NCBI GenBank assembly: GCA_002551355.1
Contig: NTHE01000014.1
Location: 62,001 to 126,000 of the forward strand
DNA: 64,000 bases
Origin: Streptomyces sp. man185
GTDB taxonomy: Bacteria > Actinomycetota > Actinomycetes > Streptomycetales > Streptomycetaceae
Direction: 5' to 3'
Positions within the stretch are counted from its first letter, which is position 1; the number at the start of each line of letters is the position of its first letter. The notes beneath the pieces were generated by a model that was not told where the DNA came from, made no database searches, and saw nothing but the letters and a program-made list of their open reading frames with translations. The translations under genes were made by a program, and so were the position numbers. This document shows, piece by piece, positions 7,962 through 17,500 of this stretch.

Positions 7962-9458
7962 GTGAGCGCGCAGGTCACACCACCCCGCGGAAACGGCATG
8001 TTCCGCACCAAGTCCGTCGAACAGTCGATCCGTGACACCGAGGAGCCGGAACACGGACTCAAGAAGTCCCTCTCCGCCCTGGACCTGACGGTCTTCGGCG
8101 TCGGCGTCATCATCGGCACCGGCATCTTCGTCCTCACCGGCCAGGTCGCCAAGGAGACGGCGGGCCCCGCCACCGCCATCGCGTTCGTCGCGGCGGGCGT
8201 CGTATGCGCGCTGGCCGCGCTCTGCTACGCCGAGTTCGCCTCCACCGTCCCGGTGGCCGGATCCGCGTACACCTTCGCGTACGCCTCGCTGGGCGAACTG
8301 GTGGCCTGGATCATCGGCTGGGACCTGGTGCTGGAATTCGCCCTGGGCACCGCGGTGGTCGCGGTCGGCTGGTCCGGCTACGTCCGTTCACTGATGGACA
8401 ACGTCGACTGGACGATGCCCGAGGTGCTGTCGGGGCCGGACGTGGCGGAAGGTTTCGGCTTCGACATCCTGGCTTTCGCCCTGGTCCTGGTGCTCACCGT
8501 CATCCTGGTCATCGGCATGAAGCTGTCCGCCCGGGTCACCTCGGTCGTGGTGGCGATCAAGGTCGCCGTGGTCCTCATGGTGATCATCGCGGGCCTCTTC
8601 TTCATCAAGGCCGAGAACTACAAGCCCTTCATCCCGACGGCCGAGAAGCAGGAGACGGGCGGCGGCTGGGACGCCCCGCTGGTTCAGCTGATGTTCGGTT
8701 ACGAACCCACCAACTTCGGCGTGATGGGCATCTTCACCGCCGCCTCCATCGTCTTCTTCGCCTTCATCGGCTTCGACGTGGTCGCCACCGCCGCCGAGGA
8801 GACCAAGCTGCCCCAGCGCGACATGCCGCGCGGCATCCTCGGCTCGCTCATCATCTGCACGGTGCTCTACGTGGCGGTCTCCCTCGTGGTCACCGGCATG
8901 CAGAACTACCGCGAACTGTCCGTCAGCGCCCCGCTCGCCGACGCGTTCAAGGCCACCGGGCACCCCTTCTACGCCGGGCTGATCAGCTTCGGCGCGGCGG
9001 TCGGTCTCACCACGGTCTGCATGATCCTGCTGTTGGGCCAGACCCGCGTCTTCTTCGCGATGAGCCGCGACGGCCTGCTGCCGCGCTTCTTCTCCAAGAC
9101 GCACCCCCGCTTCCACACCCCGTACCGCCCGACGATCCTGCTCGGCGTGCTGATCGCGATCATCGCCGGATTCACCAGCATCGAGGAGCTGGCCACCCTG
9201 GTGAACATCGGCACGCTCTTCGCGTTCGTCGTCGTCGCCCTGGGCGTCCTGGTCCTGCGCCGCACCCAGCCGAACCTGCCCCGCGCCTTCCGCACACCGC
9301 TGGTCCCGCTGCTCCCGATCGTCTCCGTGGCGGCGTCGGTCTGGCTGATGCTGAACCTGCCCGTGGAGACCTGGGTGCGCTTCGGCGCCTGGATGGTGCT
9401 CGGCGTGATCATCTACTTCGTCTACGGGCGCTCCCACAGCCGCATGGCCAAGGAGTGA
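7962..9458 (+). CDS. APC-superfamily amino-acid permease
   Basis: Membrane transporter of the cationic amino-acid (CAT/YfnA-like) branch, about 498 aa with some 12 hydrophobic segments. A soluble N-terminus (residues 1-45) precedes GVGVIIGTGIFVLTG, the unwound first helix that binds the substrate amino group. FIGFDVVATAAEETKLPQRD is the conserved TM6-loop motif of this group. GTG 7962 is chosen because GGAGG at 7950-7954 is 7 bases upstream; ATG 7944 is an alternative. Substrate specificity cannot be read from the sequence. It is transcribed alone between two terminators. Confidence 0.88.
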   Translation: MSAQVTPPRGNGMFRTKSVEQSIRDTEEPEHGLKKSLSALDLTVFGVGVIIGTGIFVLTGQVAKETAGPATAIAFVAAGVVCALAALCYAEFASTVPVAGSAYTFAYASLGELVAWIIGWDLVLEFALGTAVVAVGWSGYVRSLMDNVDWTMPEVLSGPDVAEGFGFDILAFALVLVLTVILVIGMKLSARVTSVVVAIKVAVVLMVIIAGLFFIKAENYKPFIPTAEKQETGGGWDAPLVQLMFGYEPTNFGVMGIFTAASIVFFAFIGFDVVATAAEETKLPQRDMPRGILGSLIICTVLYVAVSLVVTGMQNYRELSVSAPLADAFKATGHPFYAGLISFGAAVGLTTVCMILLLGQTRVFFAMSRDGLLPRFFSKTHPRFHTPYRPTILLGVLIAIIAGFTSIEELATLVNIGTLFAFVVVALGVLVLRRTQPNLPRAFRTPLVPLLPIVSVAASVWLMLNLPVETWVRFGAWMVLGVIIYFVYGRSHSRMAKE

Positions 9459-9521
9459 CACCGGAGTCGGTCGTGAGAAGGACCGGCGCCGGCGTGGGAG
9501 CCGACGATGTGCCGCTGCCGT

Positions 9522-9563
9522 ACGGAGGAGCCCCCCGGGTGCGGACCCGGGGGGCTCCTCCGT
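9522..9563. terminator. Bidirectional terminator between convergent genes
   Basis: Perfect 19-base arms (9522-9540 and 9545-9563) with loop GCGG, between the amino-acid permease and the convergent ChW-like gene. Confidence 0.92.
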
Positions 9564-9590
9564 GGGCCGGAGAGCGATCGGCCGTGGCCG

Positions 9591-10961
9591 TCATACCGTC
9601 AGCTTGACGGCCTCGAACCAGTTGTTGTTGTCGGTGGTGCCGACGAACATGTACTCGGGTCGGCCGTTCTTGCAGAACTGCTGTCCCCAGCCGCCGTTCT
9701 GCATCTTCGCGGTGTGGCAGACGTTGCCCTTGCCGACGTTCATGGCGAAGCCCGTCAGGAACGGAGCGCCCGGCTTCGAACTGCCGATGTAGTTGTTCTT
9801 GCCGTCACCGACGACGGCTGTCCAGCTCGGAGCCCACTTCGCCTGGCCGCTCGACGAACCCCCCTCGTGCAGCAGAGCGTTGGCCGAGGAGCCTTCGACG
9901 TTCCAGACCGCGATGTTGAGCGCCGTGATCTTCTTGCCCTGCCCCGCTGTCCCGGTCATCGTCCCGTCGCACACGGCCGGTTGCCACCCCTGACCGGAGA
10001 CGAAGGCCCGATAGCAGATGTGCCGCCCCTGGGGGTCGCTCTTGGCGAGGCTGTCCAGCGCGGCGGCCGCCGTCCCCCGTGGTGCGCCCGTCGCCGCCCT
10101 CTTCTCCGGCTTCTTCTCCGCCGGTTTGCTCGCCGAAGGGCTCGGGGACGGAGGCACGACCACCGGCTTGGGCGCCGGCGGGACGGAGGGCTTCACCGTC
10201 TTCTTCTTGCTGGGTTTCACGGAGGGTTTCGGCGACTCACTGGTGTAGGTCTCCGGGGCCGGAGGGCGTTGAGCGTCCAGAACCGTGCCCGCCGCGTTCT
10301 GGGTCTGGTCCTTCTCGGGCTTGCGGTCGTCGTCCTGCCCCGCTACGAGGAACGGCACCGAGATCAGGACCGCGCCGACGATCGCCGCAGCGGCCAGCAT
10401 CGGCTTCTTGGGCCTGTTGCCGGGCGGCTCCTCGTCCGTGTGCGTCCCCGCCCCACCACCCGGAGACGCCACTGCCGTCGCGGCTTCCGGGGATCCGCCG
10501 GAGGCGGCTGCCGCGGTCGGTTCCGAGGAGGGCTCCGCCGCCGAAGCCGCGCCCGTTCCTTCGGCAGCGGCTGATGTCTTTGCCGAGGGCTTCTTCTCCG
10601 ACGGCTTCGGAGTACCGGTACTGCGCGGGGCTGCGGCGCCGACAGCGGCCTCCGCCCCTTGCTTCTGCGGGGCCGCCTTCCGCGAGGTTGGCTGCTCGGC
10701 CCCGTTGTCCTGCTCAGGGTCGCTCGTCGGGCTGTGAGCGCTCGCATCCGGATCGGCCGACGAGGACGGGATGCCGCTGCGGCCGTGCTGAGCGCCCGGC
10801 GTCAGAGCGTCGCCGGGGTCCCCCGCAGTGCCTCGCATGGTGACGGCCCGACGGACGGAGACCGGTGGAGTCGCGGACGCTCCGGTCGCGGATCCACCGC
10901 TCGTCCCGGACGTAGCCTGCCGCGGTGGTATGTGACTGCCAGGATCGTGCTCTTGTGCCAT
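9591..10961 (-). CDS. Membrane protein with low-complexity N-terminus and C-terminal ChW-like domain
   Basis: Unknown 456-aa protein. Residues 1-180 are low-complexity (Ala, Ser, Pro, Gly, Thr). One membrane segment (MLAAAAIVGAVLISVPFLVA, about 189-208) is followed by a Pro/Lys/Ser-rich linker. The folded C-terminal region of about 150 aa lies outside the membrane in a type II topology. ICYRAFVSGQGWQPAVCDG and the following GTAGQGKKITALNIAV match the pattern of ChW repeats (aromatic strand, invariant GW, then G..GT.G...ALNI), known mostly from clostridial surface proteins. Four Cys residues in this region could form disulfides. A weak site GGAAAG precedes the ATG. A surface or carbohydrate/protein-binding role is inference. 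Confidence 0.6.
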   Translation of the reverse strand: MAQEHDPGSHIPPRQATSGTSGGSATGASATPPVSVRRAVTMRGTAGDPGDALTPGAQHGRSGIPSSSADPDASAHSPTSDPEQDNGAEQPTSRKAAPQKQGAEAAVGAAAPRSTGTPKPSEKKPSAKTSAAAEGTGAASAAEPSSEPTAAAASGGSPEAATAVASPGGGAGTHTDEEPPGNRPKKPMLAAAAIVGAVLISVPFLVAGQDDDRKPEKDQTQNAAGTVLDAQRPPAPETYTSESPKPSVKPSKKKTVKPSVPPAPKPVVVPPSPSPSASKPAEKKPEKRAATGAPRGTAAAALDSLAKSDPQGRHICYRAFVSGQGWQPAVCDGTMTGTAGQGKKITALNIAVWNVEGSSANALLHEGGSSSGQAKWAPSWTAVVGDGKNNYIGSSKPGAPFLTGFAMNVGKGNVCHTAKMQNGGWGQQFCKNGRPEYMFVGTTDNNNWFEAVKLTV

Positions 10962-11257
10962 GCGCTTTCCTTACTCACGTCTGGATCAGGAGCGATGTCG
11001 AGAACCGGCGCCGAGTGCACCTCGCCCAGGAACTCACCCCGACCGATCCGGCAGGTCGAGTGAGTGAAGTGCCGGACACGGCAGACGACTTCGCGTGCGC
11101 CGACGGGGCACAGCACCGGGCGCGGGCCGGCGTGCGGGGGCTCGTGGCACGCCTTGACGGCCCGGGGTCCGGGACGACGGTACAGGAACCCACCGTGTCG
11201 CAGGGGCCGCGCCTGCCTCTTCGATCCCGAAAAGAACAGCCTTCACCTAAATCTTCA
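10962..11257. other. Intergenic stretch, no gene recognised
   Basis: About 296 bases between two minus-strand genes. Open frames across it lack family resemblance and Shine-Dalgarno sites. It should contain the promoter of the ChW-like gene, but I see no convincing -35/-10 pair. Confidence 0.4.
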
Positions 11258-11671
11258 TCAGCCCATGCCCTCGTTCCCACGCCGGCGCAGCGGTCGTACC
11301 GTACGGGGCCCCACGCACCGGACCCCGTATACCTCGACCCGCTGCCGCAGTCCGCGGTCGGCGGTGACGACGACGCAGTCACGGTCCGGGGCGGCGGCCG
11401 CCGCCAGCTCGGCGATCAGGTCGTCGCCGCCGGCGGGCGCCGAGTCGACCCGGACCCCGGCCACGGACGCGACGCCCCGGGCGGCCCCTTCCACGACGAG
11501 GACCAGCTCAAGAGGGCCGGGCACATCCGGCAGTCCGTCCTCGGCATACGGGACCAGCGAGTCCCGCAGCCGCTCGGCCGCCCCACGCCGGTCCCGCCAC
11601 CACCCGTCCGGCACGGAGCCGACCACATTGGCGGCGTCCACGATCACCAGTACCGTTTCGTCCTCGCTCAT
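11258..11671 (-). CDS. NYN/PIN-like nuclease-fold protein
   Basis: Small 137-aa protein opening with VLVIVDAANVVGSVPDGWW, the first acidic motif of NYN (YacP-like) nucleases. DDLIAELAAAAAPDRDCVVV followed by TADRGLRQRV gives the later conserved acidic positions. These are the residues that bind metal in PIN/NYN ribonucleases. It lies 38 bases downstream of the LCP gene on the same strand and is probably co-transcribed with it. The RNA substrate is unknown. The fold is fairly sure, but activity is inferred. Confidence 0.65.
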   Translation of the reverse strand: MSEDETVLVIVDAANVVGSVPDGWWRDRRGAAERLRDSLVPYAEDGLPDVPGPLELVLVVEGAARGVASVAGVRVDSAPAGGDDLIAELAAAAAPDRDCVVVTADRGLRQRVEVYGVRCVGPRTVRPLRRRGNEGMG

Positions 11672-11709
11672 CCCGGCAGGGTGTCACGGGGGCGCGGTAC
11701 GACGGCCCG

Positions 11710-12789
11710 TCAGCCCCCGGTGGCGGGGGACTTCTTGGCTTCCTCGGGGATCGTGGTGTCCGCGCGGATCGCCTCCCACAGCTGACCGGCCTGCGGTTCG
11801 GCCGCGACGACCCGGGCCGGGTCGATCCTGTCGTACGCCACCGGCAGCATGATGGTCTCCATCGAGGCCGGGTCGACGCCGTTCATGGAGCGGGCGAACT
11901 CCGCCAGCGAGGTGAGCGAGGCCAGCTCCGAGTCGGTGGTGAGCGACTGGGTGGCCGACTTGGCGATCTTGTACGAGTTCGCCGGACTGCCCAGCAGGTC
12001 CTGCGACTTGACCTCGCTCAGGAGCGCCAGCAGGAACTGCTGCTGGAGCCCGATGCGGCCGAGGTCGCTGCCGTCGCCGATGCCGTGCCGGGTCCGGACG
12101 TACGCCAGGGACTCGGTGCCGTCCAGCTTCTGCGGGCCGGCGGTGAGGTTCAGCCCCGACGCCTTGTCGTCGATGTCCTGCGGTACGTCGACGGTCACTC
12201 CGCCGATGGCGTCGACCAGGTCCTTGAACCCGGCGAAGTTGATCTCCAGGTAGTGGTCGATGCGGACGCCCGACATCTTCTCCACCGTCTTCACCACGCA
12301 GGCCGGACCGACCTGCGCGTAGACGGAGTTGAACATGACGCGGTCCTTGGACGAGACCGCGGAGCCGTTGTCCCCGACGCACTCGGGCCGGGTCACCAGC
12401 GTGTCGCGCGGTATGGAGACGGCGACCGCCTTCGACCGGCCCTCGGGTATGTGCACCACCATCGCCGTGTCGGAGCGCGCGCCGCCGACGTCCCCGCCGC
12501 CGCCCAGCTCCTTGTTCTCCGCCCCGGCGCGCGAGTCCGAGCCGAGGACCAGCAGGTTCTGCCCGCTGGTGGGGAGCTTCTCCGGGCGGTCCTCACCCAG
12601 CGCCTTGTCGATGTCGACGCCCTTGATGTTCCCGTCGAGCTGGCTGTAGAGCCAGTAGACGGTGCCACCGGTGGCGAGCAGCAGGACGAGCAGGACACCG
12701 AGCGTGATCTTGAGACCGCGGCGGCGTTTGCGCGGCTTGGCCGCACGTCGGGAGGCGCGGGGGCCCGGGGCTGTGACGTCGTCGCTCAT
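11710..12789 (-). CDS. LytR-CpsA-Psr (LCP) family cell-wall glycopolymer transferase
   Basis: LCP proteins move undecaprenyl-phosphate-linked glycopolymers onto peptidoglycan. This 359-aa protein has a basic cytoplasmic start (KPRKRRR), one membrane helix (about residues 26-47) and an extracellular LCP domain. LVLGSDSR, ARSDTAMVVHI, SIPRDTLV and the C-terminal YVRTRHGIGDGSDLGRIGLQ carry the conserved Asp and Arg residues that bind the lipid pyrophosphate. It lies close to a TagF-type polymer gene (14.5 kb), consistent with a role in attaching surface polymers, though another LCP could serve that operon. Confidence 0.9.
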   Translation of the reverse strand: MSDDVTAPGPRASRRAAKPRKRRRGLKITLGVLLVLLLATGGTVYWLYSQLDGNIKGVDIDKALGEDRPEKLPTSGQNLLVLGSDSRAGAENKELGGGGDVGGARSDTAMVVHIPEGRSKAVAVSIPRDTLVTRPECVGDNGSAVSSKDRVMFNSVYAQVGPACVVKTVEKMSGVRIDHYLEINFAGFKDLVDAIGGVTVDVPQDIDDKASGLNLTAGPQKLDGTESLAYVRTRHGIGDGSDLGRIGLQQQFLLALLSEVKSQDLLGSPANSYKIAKSATQSLTTDSELASLTSLAEFARSMNGVDPASMETIMLPVAYDRIDPARVVAAEPQAGQLWEAIRADTTIPEEAKKSPATGG

Positions 12790-13080
12790 CCTGCTTCGAG
12801 TCCCTTGGTCTCGCGGCCCCGTGGGGCTGTGGCGGGTGGACTCGGGTGGGGGGAGGAGCCGGTCCGAAAGTCGTGGTTGATCGAACTATAGACAATGCGT
12901 CGAGCGTTCGTGCGATTCCTGTGTGGGTCCGTACGGCCGCAGGGGTGCCGTGTCACCGTGTGAATGGCGGGTGATCTTCATCGCCTGAGCACCCGCTGTT
13001 CGCTCGCTGTGAGGGTCTAGGATGACTCCCATTCGAAATAACGTGCAATGTGTCGAACGTCTGGAAGGGGGTGGGGAGCT
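12790..13080. promoter_or_regulatory. Divergent promoter region, LCP gene and beta-propeller gene
   Basis: About 290 bases between divergent genes. On the minus strand TATAGT (12885-12890) is a candidate -10 for the LCP gene. On the plus strand TAGGAT (13018-13023) is a candidate -10 for the beta-propeller gene, with GGGGAG (13073-13078) as its ribosome site. Neither has a strong -35. The region is more AT-rich than its surroundings. Confidence 0.4.
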
Positions 13081-14163
13081 GTGCTCGAACGGACCGTCCG
13101 CCCGGACTCCGCGTCCGCCCCCGCCGCCCCGGGGCCGACCGGCATCTGGTTCGCCAGGGGCCGGGACGGCAGGCTCGCCGTCTACGCCCCGTGCGAGGGC
13201 GGACTGAGTCGCTGGACCGAGACGCGGCCCGGATCCCAGGACTGGGGCCGGCCCGTCCTGGTGCCGGTCCGGGGCCTCACTCACCTGTCCGTGACGCAGG
13301 ACGCCAACGCCTACGTCCATTTCGTCGGCCGCCGCGAGGTGCGGGGGTCCGGCGGGCGAACCGTCGTCGACATCGTGTACGCCATCCAGTACCAGCCCGG
13401 GCGTCCCGTCTCGGGCTGGCGTTCGCTCGGCAATCCCCACAAGGGCACCGAGGCCGCCGCGCTGCTGGGGGAGCCCGAGGTCGTGGTGACGGCCTCCGGG
13501 ATGGTCCACATCTTCGTGCGGAACGCCGACGGCGGTCTGGCGTTGCGGCGTGAGCAGAGCGACGGCAAGTGGCGCGGGTGGGACGACCGCGGGGGTGCCG
13601 GGATCGAGTCCGTCCTCGCGGCGATCGCTCTCGGATCGGGCCGTATCGAGTTGTTCGCGACCACGGTGGAGGGCGTCCTGCACTGGTCCCAGCAGGCGGC
13701 GGGAGGGGCGCTCGGCCAAGGGCGGCCGGCCCGGGTCGCGGCGCTGCCCGGGACGGTGGCGGTGCTGGAGACGGGGCCCGACCGGCCCACCTTCTACTGG
13801 ACCGACCCCGAGGGCCACGGCGTGGTGGCCTATCGGGCGGGTGCGTGGCCGGTGGCGCTCGGGGGCATTCCGGGAGAGGGCCCGCACACCGCGCTCCGGG
13901 CGCTCCTGGACGGATACGACTGCACGGTGCTCGCCCACCGGGGGGCCGACGGCACCGCGGTGGTCGGAGTGGGTGTCACGGAGGACGAGGGCAACGGGGT
14001 CTGGTGGTCCGACACGGGTGTGACGTGTCTCGCGCCGCCCGCCCTGGCTCTGGATGCTTTCGGCCGGGTCGTGGTCGCGGTGGTCGGCCAGGACGGAACC
14101 GTCGAAGTGGCCCGGCAGACGGACGCCCCGGGCCTGACGCTCTCGGAGTGGCGAAGACTCTGA
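13081..14163 (+). CDS. Beta-propeller (PLL-like) protein of unknown function
   Basis: Predicted 360-aa cytoplasmic protein without a signal peptide. Repeating blocks with aromatic/Asp-rich strands can be seen: TGIWFARGRDGRLAVYAP, THLSVTQDANAYVHFVGRR, VHIFVRNADGGLALRREQS, IELFATTVEGVLHWSQQ, and a late PALALDAFGRVVVAVVG. This periodicity is typical of sugar-binding (fucolectin/PLL-like) propellers. The start is GTG 13081 with GGGGAG just upstream. It precedes a GT2-TagF gene by 361 bases on the same strand, so it may have a related envelope role, but an internal promoter separates them. No catalytic motif is recognised. Confidence 0.55.
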   Translation: MLERTVRPDSASAPAAPGPTGIWFARGRDGRLAVYAPCEGGLSRWTETRPGSQDWGRPVLVPVRGLTHLSVTQDANAYVHFVGRREVRGSGGRTVVDIVYAIQYQPGRPVSGWRSLGNPHKGTEAAALLGEPEVVVTASGMVHIFVRNADGGLALRREQSDGKWRGWDDRGGAGIESVLAAIALGSGRIELFATTVEGVLHWSQQAAGGALGQGRPARVAALPGTVAVLETGPDRPTFYWTDPEGHGVVAYRAGAWPVALGGIPGEGPHTALRALLDGYDCTVLAHRGADGTAVVGVGVTEDEGNGVWWSDTGVTCLAPPALALDAFGRVVVAVVGQDGTVEVARQTDAPGLTLSEWRRL

Positions 14164-14340
14164 GCCGGAGTGCGGTAAGGGGGGCCGTACGCCCCGCACG
14201 GCCCTCGTCGAGTACCCACCGCGCGGAAATCCCGGCCTTACAGATCGTCAGAGACTCCCAAAGGTTGTGCGCCGCGCAGTATGGCGCATGTCACGTGCCC
14301 ATGTCGAGTGCCGGTTCGGAATGTGTGCTGAATCTGCACA
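14164..14340. other. Upstream half of the gap before the polymer operon
   Basis: No gene is recognised. The stretch becomes AT-richer towards 14340, where the candidate promoter of the GT2-TagF operon begins. I see no clear terminator for the preceding beta-propeller gene. Confidence 0.4.
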
Positions 14341-14368
14341 TTGACAACTTTTCATGTTCACTTAAGAT
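14341..14368 (+). promoter_or_regulatory. Candidate HrdB-type promoter for the GT2-TagF operon
   Basis: A perfect -35 TTGACA (14341-14346) is followed after 16 bases by TAAGAT (14363-14368). It sits in an unusually AT-rich patch and would give a leader of about 150 bases before the ATG at 14525. It is the clearest consensus promoter in the window. Confidence 0.65.
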
Positions 14369-14524
14369 TTTCGACTGACGCAACAGTTCGAGAGCTGAGC
14401 CGCAGGCGATCGGCGGGGGTGAGCCCGACTTCGAGTCGACGGGGACTCGTGGCGGGCGGTGTGCGGTGTCGGAAGCGGACGTGACGCAGGTGATTGACCC
14501 CTGCCTCGAACTGGAGTGTGAAGT

Positions 14525-17500
14525 ATGCCTGGTGGGCCCCGTCTGAGTGTCATTGTCCCGTTTCAGGACGTGGAGACCTACCTCACGGAGTGCCTGGAGT
14601 CCATCGCCCGTCAGACCTTCCGCGATTTCGAAGTGATCATGGTCGACGACGGGTCGACCGACACCTCCCCCTCGATCGCCGAGAGGTTCTGCGCCGAGGA
14701 CCCCCGTTTCCGGCTGATGCGCCAGGAGTCGCACGGCCCCGGGCACGCGCGCAACACCGGGCTTCGGGCGATGCACCCCGAGGGCGAGTTCCTTGTCTTC
14801 GCGGACGGCGACGACGTCATTCCCGAGTACGCCTACGAGTTGCTCGTGCGCACCCTGACGGAATCCGGGTCGGATTTCGTCTCGGGCAACGTGCAGATGA
14901 TGAACTCCACCAAGAAGTGGCAGTCCCCGCTCCACAAAGGGCCCATGCAGCGGGACCGCAGGGGCACGCACATCACGCGTTTCGAAGCCCTGATCTACGA
15001 CCGCACCGTGTGGAACAAGGTGTTCCGTCGGTCCTTCTGGGACCACCACTTCATCGAGTTCCCCGAAGGCGTCCTCTACGAGGATTCCTGGGTGAACATG
15101 TTCGCGCATTTCCGCGCGGCCAAAGTCGATGTCATCACCGACATCGTCTACCTCTGGCGTCGCCGTGACGGCGGCGCCGCCCCCTCCATCACCCAGCGCC
15201 ACACCGAGGTGTCCAACCTCCGGGACCGGGTTGCCGCAGTGCAGTCGGTCAGCCGTTTCCTGGGGCAGCACCGGTCCCGCCCGTTCCGTGACCACAAGCG
15301 CAAGTACGACCTCGCCTGCCTCAAGTCCGACCTCATGCTGCACCTGAAGGTCCTCCCCGACGCCGACGACGCGTACCGCGACGCGTTCATGCACTGGGCC
15401 CAGGAGTTTCTCGCCGAGGCCGACTTCGACATCATCGAGGAACTCCCCGCCGACGCCCGGATCAAGTGGCTGCTCGTCCACCAGGGGCGGCTCGCCGAGC
15501 TCCTCGACGTCCTGGAGTTCGAGCGCAAGGGCGGCCCGCTGCCGGTCCGCCGGCGGCTGCGCCGCTACCTCAACTACCCGCACCTGGAGAACCGCGAGAC
15601 CGGGCTCTACAAGAGCGACTACCGCCTCGACAAGGAGCTCTCTCCGTACAGTTCGCTCTCCGAGGCGACCTGGGACGGCGACTCGCTCGTGCTCAAGGGC
15701 TCCGCCTACATCCGGTTCATCAATGTGCACAAGCGGCATATGTCCACCAAGGCGCTGGCGCTCCGGAACAAGAAGACCGGCAGCAAGCTCGTCAGCCGCG
15801 CCCGCACCACGTACTTCCCGCAGGCGACCGAACACTCCAACCAGAACCGCTACTGCTACGACTGGTCGGGCTTCGAGAGCCGCTTCGACGTCACCCGGCT
15901 CCAGCGCAAGGGGCAGTGGGTCGAGGGAACGTGGGACGTGGCCGCGGGCGTGTTCAGCCGAGGACTGTTCCGGTACAAGGGGATCAGCCGGGGCGGCGCC
16001 GGATCGGCCGCCAACCCGGCGTACCGCTATGTCGACAAGAACACCCGCATACTCCCGCTCTTCGTCCAGGGCAGCCTCAAGCTCCGGGTCGAGATCGTCC
16101 GGTGCCGCATCACCCGGCACCGGGTCGTCGGGGACCACCTGGAGATCGGCGGGGTGCTGCTGGCCCCGGCCGTTCCCGAGTGGGGCAAGTTCCGCGTCAC
16201 GAGCATGAACGGCGCCGGCCGGCACGACTCCTGGCTCTCCTTCCGGCCCGGCGGGGAGGGCTGGTGCACGTTCACCACCCGGGTTCCCCTCGCCGGCCTC
16301 GTACCGGGTTCCCGGGCCGTGGGAGACACCGTCCCGCAGGCGTGGACGATGGGCAGCAACGGCTGGAAGGCCACCGTTCACCTGCCGGGCCGCAAGGCCC
16401 CGCTGTACCCCGTGATGGCGCAGGAGACCGAGGACGGCCACTACCGGATGCCCGACGCCCTCCAGACCGAGGAGCGGGACCGCGAGGTCGTCGTCCACCG
16501 CAACGGCTCCGGCTACGTCGTGCTGTTCGAGCGCGCCGCCCTGCCCCTCCTCAGCGACGGAGAATGGCACGCCGACGGCTCCCTGGAGCTGGTCTGCGAC
16601 TACGCCTGGGCCGGCCTGCTCACCGCCGCCGAGCGGACCAGCGCCCACCTCGTCGTGCGCTCCCGCGCCCACGGCGCCGAGCGGGCGGTGCCCATCCAGT
16701 GGGAGGGGCACCGGTTCCGCTGCGTTCTCACCCCGGCCGCCATGCGCACCCTCGCCGGAGACATCCCGCTCGCCGCCGGGCGCTGGGACTTCTTCCTCCG
16801 CCGGCAGGACCCCTCAGCGGTGTCCCCGGAGGAGCGCTCCCCGGACCTCATGGTCAAGATCGAGCAGGACATCGTCCCTTCGATGCCGCAGCACCACCAG
16901 GTGGGGGAGCGCGGTTACGAGCTCCAGGCCGAGGCGTACGACCGGCTGTCGCTCCTGGTGAACTCCGCCATGCCCGAAGAGGCGCGCGGCCCCTACCGGC
17001 AGAAGCTCCTGCGGACCAAGGCCTACCCGCAGGACCGGCGCGCCCCCGTCCGGCCCGCCGTGCTCTTCGACGCGTTCAAGGGCACGCAGTATTCGGACAG
17101 CCCCCGCGCCGTCCACGAGGAACTGATCCGGCGGGGGGCCGACCTCGAACACCTCTGGGTCGTCCGGGACGACCAGGTCGACGTGCCCGAGACGGCCCGC
17201 GCGGTACGGATGTGGTCGCCGCAGTGGTACGAGGCCCTCGCCACCTCCCGCTACGTGGTCGCCAACAACCACCTCCCCGACTGGTTCCGCAAGCGCCCCG
17301 AGCAGACCGTGGTGCAGACCTGGCACGGCACCCCGCTGAAGAAGATCGGCCACGACATCGAGTCCGTGCACTTCGCCGACCAGCGGTATCTGGAGCGGGT
17401 CGAGAAGGAGGTGCAGAACTGGGACATGCTCGTGTCGCCCAACAGCTTCTCCACCCCGATCCTCCAACGCGCCTTCAAGTTCCCCGGCGAGATGGTCGAG

